Shown here: piece after piece, positions 25,301 through 37,009 of the stretch
How the letters are laid out: every line of letters starts with the position of its first letter
Position numbering within the stretch: the first letter of the stretch is position 1
Assembly (NCBI GenBank): GCA_002633005.1
Contig: NMRA01000023.1
Coordinates: 941,158 to 1,005,157, forward strand
Reading direction: 5' to 3'
From: Phoronis australis
Taxonomy: Eukaryota; Phoronida; Phoronidae
Length of the DNA stretch: 64,000 bases
Notes under the pieces: model-generated
What the model was told of the DNA's origin: nothing
The model's input: only the letters and a program-made list of their open reading frames with translations
The model's database searches: none
Position numbers and translations under genes: made by a program

Positions 25301-25754
25301 TGTCACTTGCATCGTGGGTAGTAAGATACCACCTGAAGTGCTGCGTCACGTGCCGGAGACTGTGACCAACGAGAAGAATCGCGGGTAGAAGAAATTGCCT
25401 GCAAGTGTTGCAGCAACAGAGACAGTGACCAGCAAGTACACTGTCGCTATACAGTGTGTGGAGCTCGAAGATTCACCAACAGGACAGTCATCCAACAAGT
25501 GGAGAGTCCTAGCTTGGATAGCAGATAAGACATTTTATTATTTCGGTTGATTGATTGAGGTAATCTATAAAGAGGGAGCTAGTACAGTAACTCTTCTTTG
25601 TAGTTGTTTACTTAATTAACAACAAGTCTCACTTGTCTAATTAGTGGTTATCGTATAATACATTATTTACTTTATTTAATTATTCACTCTCCATCTACGC
25701 ACAGTCTCAAAGCATAGCTACCTTTTAAACAAACCCACAGTCAATTGTCAGACA
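25301..25754 (+). mobile_element. Probable 5' LTR of a Gypsy-type element
   Basis: The 3' end is well supported: AGACA at 25750-25754, two bases (TT), then TGGGGACCAGTCCGGGAG at 25757-25774, laid out like an LTR end, spacer and primer-binding site. A TATA-like CTATAAAGAG lies at 25565. The 5' boundary at TGTCACTTGC is a guess from the TG...CA rule; no second LTR is present to confirm it. A capsid frame follows downstream. Confidence 0.5.
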
Positions 25755-25756
25755 TT

Positions 25757-25774
25757 TGGGGACCAGTCCGGGAG
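25757..25774 (+). promoter_or_regulatory. Primer-binding-site-like sequence
   Basis: TGGGGACCAGTCCGGGAG begins two bases after the LTR end. Its complement ends in CCA and looks like a tRNA 3' end (CCCGGACTGGTCCCCA), similar in plan to proline-tRNA primer sites. The exact tRNA is not assigned. Confidence 0.45.
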
Positions 25775-25889
25775 AGTTTAAATAAAGGTTTACGTGGTTG
25801 TGTTGAATTGTTTTGAATCCTGTAATTACCGTTTGAATATTAATTACTAAAGTGCATTCTGGGAATAAAACCTTCCTCTAAAACAAAAT

Positions 25890-26323
25890 TTGAAAAATAT
25901 ATTGCCCAAGCGAAACAATTCGGTTATACCGGTGAAGAGTTAAAGAAGTGCACAGAGGAGCTCTTGCGGCAGGCCTTTGAGCGTGAAGAGCGTGCCCATA
26001 AACGGGAACTGGAACAGGCAGAGCACGCCCATAAACAAGAGCTGGAAAAGGCATAGCTTGCACAAGAACAGACAGAGCGTGCCCATAAACAAGAACTGTA
26101 AAAGGCAGAGCTTGCACGGGAACAAGCAGAGCGGGCTCATCAACGAGAGGTAGAGCAAGCAAGTCGAGTATGAACATAATCTCGAACAAGAACTAACCGA
26201 GCGGACCCAACCGATTGAGATTGAGAAGCAGAAGACACTGCAACTCAGAATGAGCTCAAAGCGACACCTAGTGGTGGGGCGGTAAGCAGTGGTGTACATA
26301 CCAGTCGTCCTAAACTGCAAAGT
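25890..26323 (+). pseudogene. Coiled-coil N-terminal part of the Gag region, decayed
   Basis: In one frame it reads KFEKYIAQAKQFGYTGEELK, then repeated ERAHKRELEQAE / ERAHKQELEKAE units, a strongly charged heptad-like coiled coil made of imperfect 33-48-base repeats. Three stop codons and a frameshift interrupt it. It directly precedes the capsid frame at 26345 and ends in an LQSFD then VDDMDAFL transition with a TAA between, so it was once continuous with it. Confidence 0.65.
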
Positions 26324-26344
26324 TTCGACTAACGAGTCGACGAC

Positions 26345-26887
26345 ATGGATGCCTTCCTAGCACGATTTGAGACGATCGCCACAAGCCAGAAATGGGATAA
26401 ATCGGAATGGGCTGAGGATTTGAGTCCATTCTTGACGGGTAAAGGCCTACAGGTGTTCAACAGCATGCCGTCAGACCAAATTAACAACTATGACCAACTA
26501 AAGTTGGTGCTGCTCCATAGGTATGAATTAACCGAAGACGGGTTCCGACGGAAGATTAGAGAGTCCAACCCTGAAAAGGGTGAAAACGAGTTCCAATTCG
26601 GGGCAAGACTGAGAAGGTTCTTTGACCGATGGACACAACTGGCGGAGGTCGAGGCGACTTATGATGGACTCAGAGACTTACTGATCCGAGAGCAGTTTCT
26701 GGAAGGATGCCATCCTGAGATGTCTGTATTCCTGAGGGAACGGAAACCGAAGACCTTCGACGAGTTGTCGGCCATTGCTCAACAGTATATGGACGCCCAC
26801 TGTACTGGTTTGTTGAGCAAAGGGTTTGCAAAGAAAGACTTGGGACAGGTAGACAGAAGACAGGCAAAGCCAAGCAACACAGAATAA
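26345..26887 (+). CDS. Gypsy-type Gag capsid (SCAN-like), intact 180 codons
   Basis: Structural capsid of a Ty3/Gypsy-type retrotransposon, related to vertebrate SCAN domains. Residues 1-20 MDAFLARFETIATSQKWDKS, then LSPFLTGKGLQVFNSMPSDQ, YDQLKLVLLHRYELTEDGFR, LRRFFDRWTQLAEVEATYDG, LIREQFLEGCHPEMSVFLRE and RKPKTFDELSAIAQQYMDAH: the usual helical series in the usual order. About 20 codons past the stop another frame reads DDMECFNCHRN, the start of a CCHC zinc knuckle, after which unrelated sequence begins. No protease, reverse transcriptase or integrase is found, so the element is truncated just after the capsid. The true N-terminus lies upstream in the broken coiled coil. Confidence 0.8.
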   Translation: MDAFLARFETIATSQKWDKSEWAEDLSPFLTGKGLQVFNSMPSDQINNYDQLKLVLLHRYELTEDGFRRKIRESNPEKGENEFQFGARLRRFFDRWTQLAEVEATYDGLRDLLIREQFLEGCHPEMSVFLRERKPKTFDELSAIAQQYMDAHCTGLLSKGFAKKDLGQVDRRQAKPSNTE

Positions 26888-28194
26888 CGAAGGACAGAGA
26901 CTCCTCGTTCGTCAATGACCAGAAACAAGGATGACATGGAGTGTTTCAATTGTCATCGCAATCTCGCTACTCCATTTTGGTTGATATGAATTCTGATGTG
27001 ACTGATCATAGTTCACATTCATCAGTCTGATCATTGCTAGCAGCATTATTCTCAGGATCGTTTTTGGTCAGTGACAAGAATTCGTATAAATTACCAGGGC
27101 TGATGAAAAAACTTAGATCTTATATTACACCATTCGTTAATATTAATTCTTATCAACATGTTATGACATGTCATACATTGTACCATTCTTAGAAATAGTC
27201 GAAATTAATCTATTTTAAAGAATCATTTGTAATAAATTTTATCAACCATAATTGATTGTGTACACTTGTCCTGCACGCGCAGATATACATGTGTATAGAG
27301 GGACAAAGGGACATTCACCCCGAACTGCTCCACCGAGAGAGGGCACCGCCTGAAGTGGGACACCTTAAGATAAAAAGCTAATTTAAACATCATTAAGCTT
27401 GAAAAAAGTGACACTTCATTCCACCCTCGTGCGTCCCAAAACGAGGCACGGAGTGACCTCCTTCAACATGAAAAAAGCAGGAAAATATAGGTAATCGATT
27501 CCAGCATTGGGCCCTCTCTCCGTGAGCTGCCCTGTAAGAATTTGTCAATAAAAACACAAAAATGTGGCCACTTGAATGTCATCAATGGCCTCTTTCAAGG
27601 TCAGGGCTCCTAAATATGAAAATATATGTATTTTCAAATATCACAAAATGCGCAGCAATAATGTTATCTGTCAGGTCGTCAATTTTTCTCAAGTGATGTA
27701 CAGTTTCGAGAAAAAATATAAAGCGAAAAATGTCTCCGTTATCCCTTGCCAGAGAGGGGCCTCTCGAAAAATGTAGTTTTGTATTTTTGTATTCGCAAAA
27801 TTGACTTATTGAATTTAAACATTCAGTAAATTAGTACGCTCCGCAAAAACTTCGCTTTGCAATTTTTCTCGATTTTTCGAAATATATGTGTGCCTTTAGA
27901 CGAACTGTGATGGAAAAGCGACAGTATCCTGGCCACGGTTTGCAAAAGGTAAACCATACACTCGTGCAGATTTGTTAAATGTCCTCTTGATTTTTCTCTT
28001 TTATCCGTTTTTCGAAGTCTTTCTTTTCTCGACTGTCCCCGGCACCATGTCTATGTCAGTTGCCACGGTTTTAACCCAGACGCCTGAAAAAGTTTGGCCC
28101 CCCGCTTCATACGGCCCTGAGTATTGTTCATTGTCTTGGCAAGTAGGCTACCATATTTATAAGCAACAGTGCAAAAGTGCCAACCTTACACTGT
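26676..28194. repeat. Duplicated block, copy 1 (joined at the N at 28195)
   Basis: Matches 28196-29724 with scattered substitutions and small indels. It holds the 3' part of the capsid frame and about 1.2 kb of unrelated sequence without recognisable genes. The short open frames conserved between copies (for example 27972-28190) show no family and simply reflect the overall identity. Confidence 0.85.
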
Positions 28195-28195
28195 N

Positions 28196-29724
28196 ACTTA
28201 CTGATCCGAGAGCAGTTTCTGGAAGGATGCCATCCTGAGATGTCTGTATTCCTGAGGGAACGGAAACCAAAAACCTTCGACGAGTTGTCGGCCATTGCTC
28301 AACAGTATATGGACGCCCACTGTACTGGTTTGTTGAGCAAAGGGTTTGCAAAGAAAGACTTGGGACAGGTAGCCAGAAGACAGGCACCGCCAAGCAACAC
28401 AGAATAACGAAGGACAGAGACTCCTCGTTCGTCAATGACCAGAAACAAGGATGACATGGAGAGTTTCAATTGTCATCGCAATCTCGCTCCTCCATTTTGG
28501 TTGATATGAATTCTGACGTGACTGATCATAGTTCACATTCATCAGTCTGATCATTGCTTACAGCATTATTCTCAGGATCGTTTTTGGTCAGTGACAAGAA
28601 TTCGTATAAATTACCAGGGCTGATGAAAAAACTTCCATCTTATATTACACCATTCGTTAATATTAATTCTTATCAACATCTTATGACATGTCATACATTG
28701 TACCATTCTTAGAAATAGTCGAAATTAATCTATTTTAAAGAATCATTTGTAATAAATTTTATCAACCATAATTGATTGTGTACACTTGTCCTGCACGCGC
28801 AGATATACATGTGTATAGAGGGACAAAGGGACATTCACCCCGAACTGCTCCACCGAGAGAGGGCACCGCCTGAAGTGGGACACCCTAAGATAAAAAGCTA
28901 ATTTAAACATCATTAAGCTTGAAAAAAGTGACAGTTCATTCCACCCTCGTGCGTCCCAAAACGAGGCACGGAGTGACCTCCTTCAACATGAAAGCACGAT
29001 TTCAAGAAAAGCAGGAAAATATAGGTAATCGATTCCAGCATTGGGCCCTCTCTCCGTGAGCTGCCCTGTAAGAATTTGTCAATAAAAGCACAAAAATGTG
29101 GCCACTTGAATGTCATCAATGGCCTCCTTCAAGGTCAAGGCTCCTAAATATGAAAATATATGTATTTTCAAATATCAGAAAATGCGCAGCAATAATGTTA
29201 TCTGTCAGGTCGTCAATTTTTCTCAAGTAATGTACAGTTTCGAGAAAAAAATAAACGAAAGTTGTCTCCGTTATCCCTTGCCAGAGAGGGGGCCTCTCGA
29301 AAAATGTAGTTTTGTATTCGCAAAATTGACTTATTGTATTTAAACATCCAGTAAATTAGTACGCTCCGCAAAAAACTTCGCTTTGCAATTTTTCTCGATT
29401 TTTCGAAATATGTGTGCCTTTAGACGAACTGTGATGGAAAAGCGACAGTATCCTGGCCACGGTTTGCAAAAGGTAAACCATACACTCATGCAGATTTGTT
29501 AAATGTCCTCTTGATTTTTCTCTTTTATCCGTTTTTCGAAGTCTTTCTTTTCTCGACTGTCCCCGGCACCATGTCTATGTCAGTTGCCACGGTTTTAACC
29601 CAGACGCCTGAAAAATTTTGGCCCCCCGCTTCATACGGCCCTGAGTATTGTTCATTGTCTTGGCAAGTAGGCTACCATATTTATAAGCAATAGTTGAAGT
29701 GCAAAAGTGCCAACCTTACACTGT
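28196..29724. repeat. Duplicated block, copy 2, with capsid C-terminal remnant
   Basis: Begins directly after the single N at 28195 in the middle of the Gag frame (LIREQFLEGCHPEMSVFLRE at 28201 onward) and keeps that frame to the same stop (28405-28407). The zinc-knuckle cysteine downstream is changed to Ser (GAGAGT instead of GAGTGT). A capsid starting mid-codon at an N is an assembly join, not a separate gene. Confidence 0.85.
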
Positions 29725-31446
29725 TTCAAAAGGAGGTTGCAAAGTAAATATACGTTTCCAGTGAAAAATGCATATAAAGAAGCAAAATGTAATACAATGA
29801 ATTTATAGAACGCTGGCAAGGCCTTGACCTTGTTTTTGGTTACAATATATGAATTACAGTTATAGCGTCTACTTGTTTTATTGTTGTGAGGACACTGTAA
29901 ATGTGTGATCTGTGCCGTACTTACTATATTGAATAAAAAGTTGAAAAAATATGTTAAAAATACAATTACAACTACCTAGTTTTCACCGACAGCAATGCTT
30001 TCACATACATGTAAAGGGTAAACGTGTATGCAAATTTAAGTTACGAAACTTTATCTATCCACGCATGTGTATAACATATTACTGTATAAGTAATAGGATT
30101 ACCAATCACGGTGAGTATATTTCATGTAGATAGATGTACACTGTACATATTCAGGGCAAGTAAAAGTTAAATTTATTTACATGAAGTTACAAAAACTTCC
30201 TGATAACTGATTATTTCTGACCATAGTGGTTTTCAACTACAGAATGTGAACTACTGTTGCGAAGCGCCGCAGCGTTATAGTTAGCGTTCTTTCCAAAAAT
30301 GATGAAAATGAATGCTAGAAATATTATGCCCCGAAATTTTGTACTATGTGTAGAGTATATATTTGTCATCAGATCACTCAATGTGTGTGGCTCTATTATA
30401 TACTTACGTACTCACTGTTGGTTATATTAAACTCATGGTACACCGTAAACGGTACATGTATGTCGTTAACTTTGTTAATTTAAATTTGAGGACCTTCTAT
30501 GTTCATTTATGTAGTTCCCTGACCATACAATTTTGGAAACATTTAAAAATGTAAACATTTCTAACGCAGACATTTTGTGTCCACAAGCATACGTACAATG
30601 CTGACACTGGGTGCATCAACCAAACTATCTAAAATGCTCTCAAGAATTGATTTTTTCAAACCCAGCGTTAACCGTTTTCGTGACGGAAGACAAAAGTACA
30701 AATTTTATTGTTCATTGCACCTTTGTGGATACACGGAAAAGCTATCGCCACGGTCGCATAGCACAGCATGTGCCGGGGATTTCCTACAAAGCGCTCTCAT
30801 GCACGACGTTTTTTTAGGATTAGGACCTTTTTGGAAACGTATAGGATTCTCACAGGCGTGTATAATATTCTGCGATTTTAGGAACACGATGGCAGTGAAT
30901 ATTTTGCTTGGTGATTGGAAAATTCAGAACACTGGCAAGGCGAAGGCCATACATGTAGATGCACCTGATGGCGATTTATTTTTGGCGACATGGTTGCATG
31001 GCGTCGTTTAACAAATTAGGTGCCATTTATCAACCTAAAATGGCGAAATCAATCTATATAAACATCACAACCAATGTTAGGTTTATCTTTCATTTTTCAT
31101 CACGAAGGGGGTTTTGGAGATTTAAACACACACACACGCGCACACACCCACGCGCGCACACTATTCAGCATATCCGCGTAGAGACAGAACTTCGAAATGC
31201 ACAGAAAAGGTTTTCAAATTTATCAAAACGGCGTTGTATTGACCGGGACAGTCACGTTAATTTGTTTTGTTTCCGCCACTAATCAAAAACTTAATGTGAA
31301 GAAAACATTTACGTCTTGTCTGAATGCATTGTCCATTAACTAATGTTCAGTTACCTCTCGCCTACCTTCGAATTTGTAATGATACACAACCGATGTGAAC
31401 TCAGTGACAGTGACATCAAAGCAAGGGTAACTTATTTCACTCTGTG
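29725..31446. other. Gene-poor interval; CA/CG dinucleotide run
   Basis: A 144-codon plus-strand frame at 30577-31011 has no recognisable domain and overlaps another frame; left unnamed. A short purine-pyrimidine run (ACACACACGCGCACACAC type) lies at 31123-31162. Otherwise featureless. Confidence 0.4.
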
Positions 31447-31832
31447 GGGAGACAATACTTCATAGGCACTTAAATGTGGCCAATTTACGCAGCGAAACCG
31501 TAACCTAAAGATATCGGCCGGTCCATAAAATTGGGTCGGCTGATGATTGGTCGACTATCATTGTCGGCAGTAAGATTCGGTTGTTACATGTAGGTCGGCA
31601 TATGCGTCGGCAGTGCAGTCGGCTACCGGTGGGCTAAATATTAGTCGACCGGTCGGCAAAATGATGACTGGTCTACGATCGTTCGCGACTCTTTGCCAAA
31701 AAGAAGAACAAAAAGTCGTGATGTGTGCAGTAAACAACAAAGCGACATACTTGGAAAAAATTATTTTCGCCAAGCCTGACGCATACCGATTTCAGCGGAG
31801 ATCAACAAGTTCCGCAACCGTCTCTTCGCATT
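31447..31832. repeat. Third duplicated locus, copy 1 (empty site)
   Basis: 31447-31631 matches 31834-32018, and 31632-31832 matches 35491-35691. Copy 1 lacks the 3.5-kb transposon and so provides the empty target site CTACCGGTGGGCTA (target GTG at 31629-31631). Copy 2 starts right after the N at 31833. The sequence is rich in GTCGGC/GGTCGAC words and has no clear gene. Confidence 0.85.
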
Positions 31833-32018
31833 NGGGAGACAATACTTCATAGGCACTTAAATGTGGCCAATTTACGCAGCGAAACCGTAACCTAAAGATA
31901 TCGGCCGGTCCATAAAATTGGGTCGGCTGATGGTTGGTCGACTATCATTGTGGGCAGTAAGATTCGGTTGTTACATGTAGGTCGGCATATGCGTCGGCAG
32001 TGCAGTCGGCTACCGGTG

Positions 32019-35000
32019 TAGTCCAAGCCCTTAACCCGAAAACATTTACACGTCGGATTAAAGCACAAAATTTGGCACACTAGTACTTTTTGACATGCTG
32101 AATCTCATGGGGGTCGGTTGCCCAAATTTTGAGGCCAAGGTCAAGGTCAAATCTCAAAAAACAAACTGGCCGCCCAGTAATACAATCTATGGTTGCTTGA
32201 GGGATGATCACACATTTTAAGGTTAGGTAACAGTACTTTATTAACTAGAAATCTATCATAATGACATCGCAATATCTTTTTCTCATAATATTAAGACTCC
32301 TCATTTGCATAATTCCAATATGGCCGCCAAAATTTAACCAACTAACTGCAATTTTAACAAAATCATCTATTTTGATCTAATGCAAGACTAATAATACAAC
32401 AACAAATAGGATTTCTTACCAAAATTTATTAGATTTATCATTAATTTGTACAATTTTTATGAAAATTCAGTTGATGTTATGATAAAGAGACCAATTTATA
32501 TGCATAGAACTTGACAGAGTACCAAAAACTCAGAGACCAGCTTTCAAAAATGTCGTTAGTATGCTTCTTCTTGCTCCTGTCTACATATAATCCGATTGTC
32601 ATCTGCTTGTAATATCAATACAATAAAACTGATTAATCTCAAATTGCCATTGCAGACCACAGAATTCAATTAACATTATCATCTGTTCCTTTGGTCCATA
32701 ACAAACCATGATGTTACTGACATGTTCCCCGGTATTTGCTAAGTGTTGTGCATGCTAAAGAATTGCTTTTAATTCATATCTCTTGCCCCATGGTGGTATG
32801 CTCTTGCAACCATGAGCTGCTGGCCGGCTTTGGAGATTTCAGGCATGTCTATCCAGTAAGGTGTCCATTGTTGGCCCTTGTCACTCTGCCATGCAAACCT
32901 CTATGGTTTCCCGTGGATGGGCATCCGACTGCCAGCTTGATACAAGCATTTGTTAACTTGCTTTATCAGAGGAGATTGGGTAGGCGATAAATTTGGCATG
33001 ATCTGAACTTTATGTTGGAAAAGCTCCTTTCATAAAGTATTGACTTTGCTGGTTTTGACTTTTCGATCATAAACGAAACATGTAAATGTCTCAATTGTTT
33101 TGAATTCCTGACTGTCGACGGTGATTTGCTAAAAGAAATTGATTGCCAACACGAGAATGCCTGAGTAGTATCACGGTAAGCTTTTCATGTCTCCCATGCT
33201 GTTTTCTTCTCTTTTCCATAGAACTGGGACGTTGTGTCTAACCCTGTTAAGGCATGGAACATGGGTAGAGCTACACACAAATCGTACCTAAGCTAGTCAA
33301 ACAAACTCTTGACGAAGAGTTCCCGCACGTTCTTTCCAGCTTTAACCTCTACCCGTAATTGAATTGCTGGCAGCAAAGCCTTAAGCTGATCAACAACACC
33401 AAGAAGAACGACCACAACATCAGTATCAATTGCAGAAACCAGTAGTCTCTGATTACCTTTGATCAGAGCGTCCCCAATGTACAAGCACATACTGTACAGG
33501 TGTCCGACTCTCGGCGGTATGTCAGAACAAGAGCAAAGAACAGAGTGACCGTGGGTAACACATATATTTTGTCCTGGAGGATAGGCCGTTGACTGGTATA
33601 GCACTCACGTCTTGGATGTGGAGAGAGACCCATGTTGCATAATTTTGAAGGTCAAGAGCAAAGAAATAGGACACAAGAGATTCAAAGACATCAATGCACA
33701 GCGACAAGTTGCATTCACCATGAGCAAGAACGAGAATCAAGATCAGTAACTGGACATGTAAGATAACATTCCAAAACTCAAATTTTGGAATTCTCATTGA
33801 GCTATCACTTTTCCTGCTCGAGACTCGACAGCACCTTCATTTTTCACAATAAGAAATGGTTCTTCCTGTAGCTTTGCCAGAGACAGAGCTGTCGCTTGGT
33901 GCGTCTGTCTTGTTCGAGTCAAGTGTGAGGCTTGAAGAAAGGAATCAGCTCTACCAGGTGTAGCCACTGAGGCCTCCTGAAGCAAGCGGTACGAATACGT
34001 CATAGTGACGTGACGAGAGCTGACGTATGGTTCCAGCTCAGGTAACCAGCCGTCTTCGAAACATTTCTATTAATAGTACTTATGGCCTGTTATTCAGAAA
34101 ATCTACAGTCACAATTGCTTTCAGGATGGTGGGTAACGTTTTAGAACAATAAATTGCAATTACAAGTGGTTAATCTAGAGTAAGGGATTGCTCAAACAAC
34201 TTGACCTTGGCCATAAGGTATTGCGGAATTAAAGCGCAATTTTGTAGGTATTATTTATTGGAATGGGTTTCTTAGAAAAATTGGTCTCTTAACTAGGCCT
34301 TATTAAACAACTTACATTGTAGGCTATATATGCGAATAGCTACTGTAGTGATTTAAACACAAAATCCCAGCTCCTGTCTTCAGATGTGCTGAAGCCAACC
34401 AAAAGTATTATCTCCAATCAGTTAAAACAATTTAAGATATATATTTATATACATAGTTAATCAAAAAAGTACATACCTAAATTAGAATATCTCATTCAAA
34501 ATAATATTAAACGAACAATGAACTCGAGGTCAACATTATGCAAGTCTCAGAGCTGATGTCACCTGTTTGGGTACTGTTGTCCGAATGAGCAGAGGTCAGC
34601 TTCAGCTGTTAGACAATATGTTACCACAAACAATTAGATGAACGCAATTAATAATAAACATTTGTTTATACAACATGTTCCTCAAGACAATTAGTTATGC
34701 CTGGATCTGTTTTAAAATATTGTGCAACAAGGAATTCACCTCATTGGGATACAGGTAAAACCTGGTGATTTTGTTGTTATTTCATCCTTCTGGTGAACCT
34801 TAAATTACATAAATTACCTTAATTGGTTTAACTTATGTCACCATCAAGTTCAAACTAAAATATAAACACATTAATTAACAAATTAACCTTTAGCTATGAT
34901 CAAATTAAAAATGATGATAAAAGTTTCAGCAATTGTTCTTTGAAAACTTAGAAAAATGTCCGATTTCCTTTAATTACAGAAACGATTTGTTACATAATTA

Positions 35001-35487
35001 ATTATAAATATTTTGACACGACATTTAAAAATAAAGTTCTGTAAAAGGTTAAGCATTCTGGAGTTGACTTAATGCATATTCATACTAGTTTGACAGTTAT
35101 TCTCAGCTAGAGAAAACAAATAGACTTAATTTCCATTGAAAATATATATGCTCTATTAATTATGATAATTGCCATCTTAAGAGTCAGGAAAATTACTTTT
35201 AAGCTTTTAACTTGTTTTTTAGAAGTTATCAACATTAATTTGAAATCAAAATAAAGTATCCTGCTTATCACTTGAAACAGCAATGAAGCAGATACTTTGT
35301 GTCAAGTCATTTCAAAAAAATACCTACGTGATATTTGACCTTGATTTGACCTTGACCTTGACCCCAAATTTCGGGCAACCGACCCTCATGAGATTCAGCG
35401 CGTCCCAAAGTATCTGTGTACCAACTTTGGTGCTTTAATCCGGGGCGTAAATGTTTTGGGGTTTTTGGCTGCTAAGGGACCGGACTA
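32019..35487. mobile_element. 3.5-kb TIR DNA transposon with a 3-bp GTG target duplication (Academ-like)
   Basis: Exact ends come from the empty site at 31629-31631. The element runs from TAGTCCAAGCCC to GGGACCGGACTA and is flanked by GTG (32016-32018 and 35488-35490). Terminal inverted repeats extend about 140 bases with gaps: AAAACATTTAC, GGATTAAAGCAC, GCTGAATCTCATG, GGGTCGGTTGCCC and AAGGTCAAGGTCAAAT occur in the same order at both ends. It carries a decayed minus-strand gene (32740-34003). A 3-bp duplication plus a possible PIN/XPG-like nuclease segment matches what is described for the Academ superfamily; this assignment is inference. Confidence 0.85.
32740..34003 (-). pseudogene. Decayed transposon protein with DTDVVV (PIN/XPG-like?) segment
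   Basis: Four blocks in order along the minus strand: (1) 34003-33794, ASVATPGRADSFLQASHLTR then TRQTHQATALSLAKLQEEPF; (2) 33797-33522, FEFWNVILHVQLLILILVLA then SYFFALDLQNYATWVSLHIQ; (3) 33604-33293, THGHSVLCS, then GNQRLLVSAIDTDVVVVLLG and KAGKNVREL; (4) about 32970-32740, YQAGSRMPIHGKP and QQWTPYWIDMPEISKAGQQL. These match, in order, a protein family I recall as abundant in cnidarian, echinoderm and other metazoan genomes (EEADTR...DTDVVV...WTTLPE). The Asp-x-Asp core recalls FEN/XPG-type nucleases. Frames change between blocks and stops occur, so the gene is dead. It lies wholly inside the 3.5-kb TIR element, making it the likely element protein. Confidence 0.6.
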
Positions 35488-35691
35488 GTGGGCTAAATAT
35501 TAGTCGACCGGTCGGCAAAATGATGACTGGTCTACGATCGTTCGCGACTCTTTGCCAAAAAGAAGAACAAAAAGTCGTGATGTGTGCAGTAAACAACAAA
35601 GCGACATACTTGGAAAAAATTATTTTCGCCAAGCCTGACGCATACCGATTTCAGCGGAGATCAACAAGTTCCGCAACCGTCTCTTCGCATT
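35488..35691. repeat. Third duplicated locus, copy 2 right flank
   Basis: Resumes the match to 31629-31832 after the transposon: GTGGGCTAAATATTAGTCG through TCTCTTCGCATT. Beyond 35691 the second copy continues into unique sequence, whereas copy 1 ends at the N. Confidence 0.85.
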
Positions 35692-36390
35692 CATACACGC
35701 ATCTTTGTAGTGGAGACTGTTTTTTACATTTTTTTTTTCTTGTAATAAACCTTTGAAATCCAAGTAAAGTGTCCAATGCACCACTAACTACTAGGTGGAG
35801 CTGCAGTTATCGGTTGGAAGGCCAGACGCCAATAAAGAAAGCCAAACAACTGTCGTCAAATCGGCACCATTTCGCTGGTATGCGTATGTTTACAGTCTAT
35901 AGTACACAGTCAAAGTTTTAAACAATAAAAACTATAACCATAATGAAATGATGTGAAAGGGCCAACTGATTTTACTTATGCTTGAACGGTTATATCTATA
36001 AGGTTTGCCATTATAAGTTCCGTTTTATATACCAGAAAATAATCCAACCAAGTTTAATTCTAAACATGATTTGAATTCCTGAATGAGTGAAATTATTGAT
36101 GAATGTGAAAGCAGTTAAGGGCATTTTATGTAGTTTTCCTGATTTTCAAACCACTGCTGTGAACAGTTTTAATTCATTTCCTCTCCTGGCAGGCCTTGAC
36201 TGGGCCATCCTTAGGAATCCCGTCAGTTGGTTATTGTTGTATGAACACTATGAATGCTGTTGAAATCAATAATCGCTTGATTTTGCTAATATCTGTAAAA
36301 TTAATTGCAGGCGGTCTGGTACAAGGTTGTACCAAACGTGCGCTGGTTGCTCGGTGTCACGTTTTTCCCCGTGTGTGGTTGGGCGCAGGC
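35692..36390. other. No gene recognised
   Basis: AT-rich sequence. The short plus-strand frame at 36196-36435 runs into the LTR-like segment and shows no domain. Confidence 0.4.
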
Positions 36391-37009
36391 TGTTACAGAC
36401 CGGTGCCAATAGCTTTCGGTGCAACGATACACTGAAGACTGGTTCGAGTTAATCCTTTTATTAAATCGACCGTACGTTCACAAACCTACTCAAACAAAAC
36501 GTCCGACGTAATGTCTGTTATACGCTCCAGCCAGTGCTGCGAAGCCTTGACTTGTGATGAACTTCTGAGACACGTTCAGTAATTGTAACATTCGCTGATT
36601 CAAATAACCTAGCTGCTGTCTTTATATCTGGCTCTCTATTGACTCTCGCTTAAGTGCTGATTCTCTTCATTGCAACTCTTTAACTGCTTAACTGCTTTAC
36701 TGCTTTTTCTTTTTTTAATGCAAAACCGTGCTTGTGTATTTATAGACTAATGCAATGTTCTAGAACTTTTCACCTGTTCGAAAACTTTCCGGAATCTACC
36801 CAATCATTCTACAAACATATAATAGTCTCTAGAATATTCCGGACTACGTTAATCACTGTCATGTTAGAGTCTTCTGGAAAGTTCCACACTGTGCTGTAGT
36901 AAACAAATTCCATCAACATTGCAATACTTAACTCAGGAGTCATACCAATCAAACAGGACAACAAAACAAAACAATATTACTAAAAACAGTGTCAGTCTAT
37001 ATTCTGACA
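36391..37009 (-). mobile_element. LTR-like segment (possible solo LTR)
   Basis: On the minus strand it starts TGTCAGAATATAGACTGACA, has a TATA-like CTATAAATACAC at about two-fifths of its length, AATAAAAGG near the end and finishes CTGTAACA, the normal TG...CA order of a retroelement LTR. The 619-bp length fits. Flanking five-base words (CAGGC and CTCGG) do not match, and no primer-binding site is certain on either side, so it may be an old or recombined LTR, or the call may be wrong. Confidence 0.4.

Noticed and set aside
28157-28435. Second Gag-related gene
   Set aside because: It begins mid-domain at the N at 28195 and is the same locus repeated.
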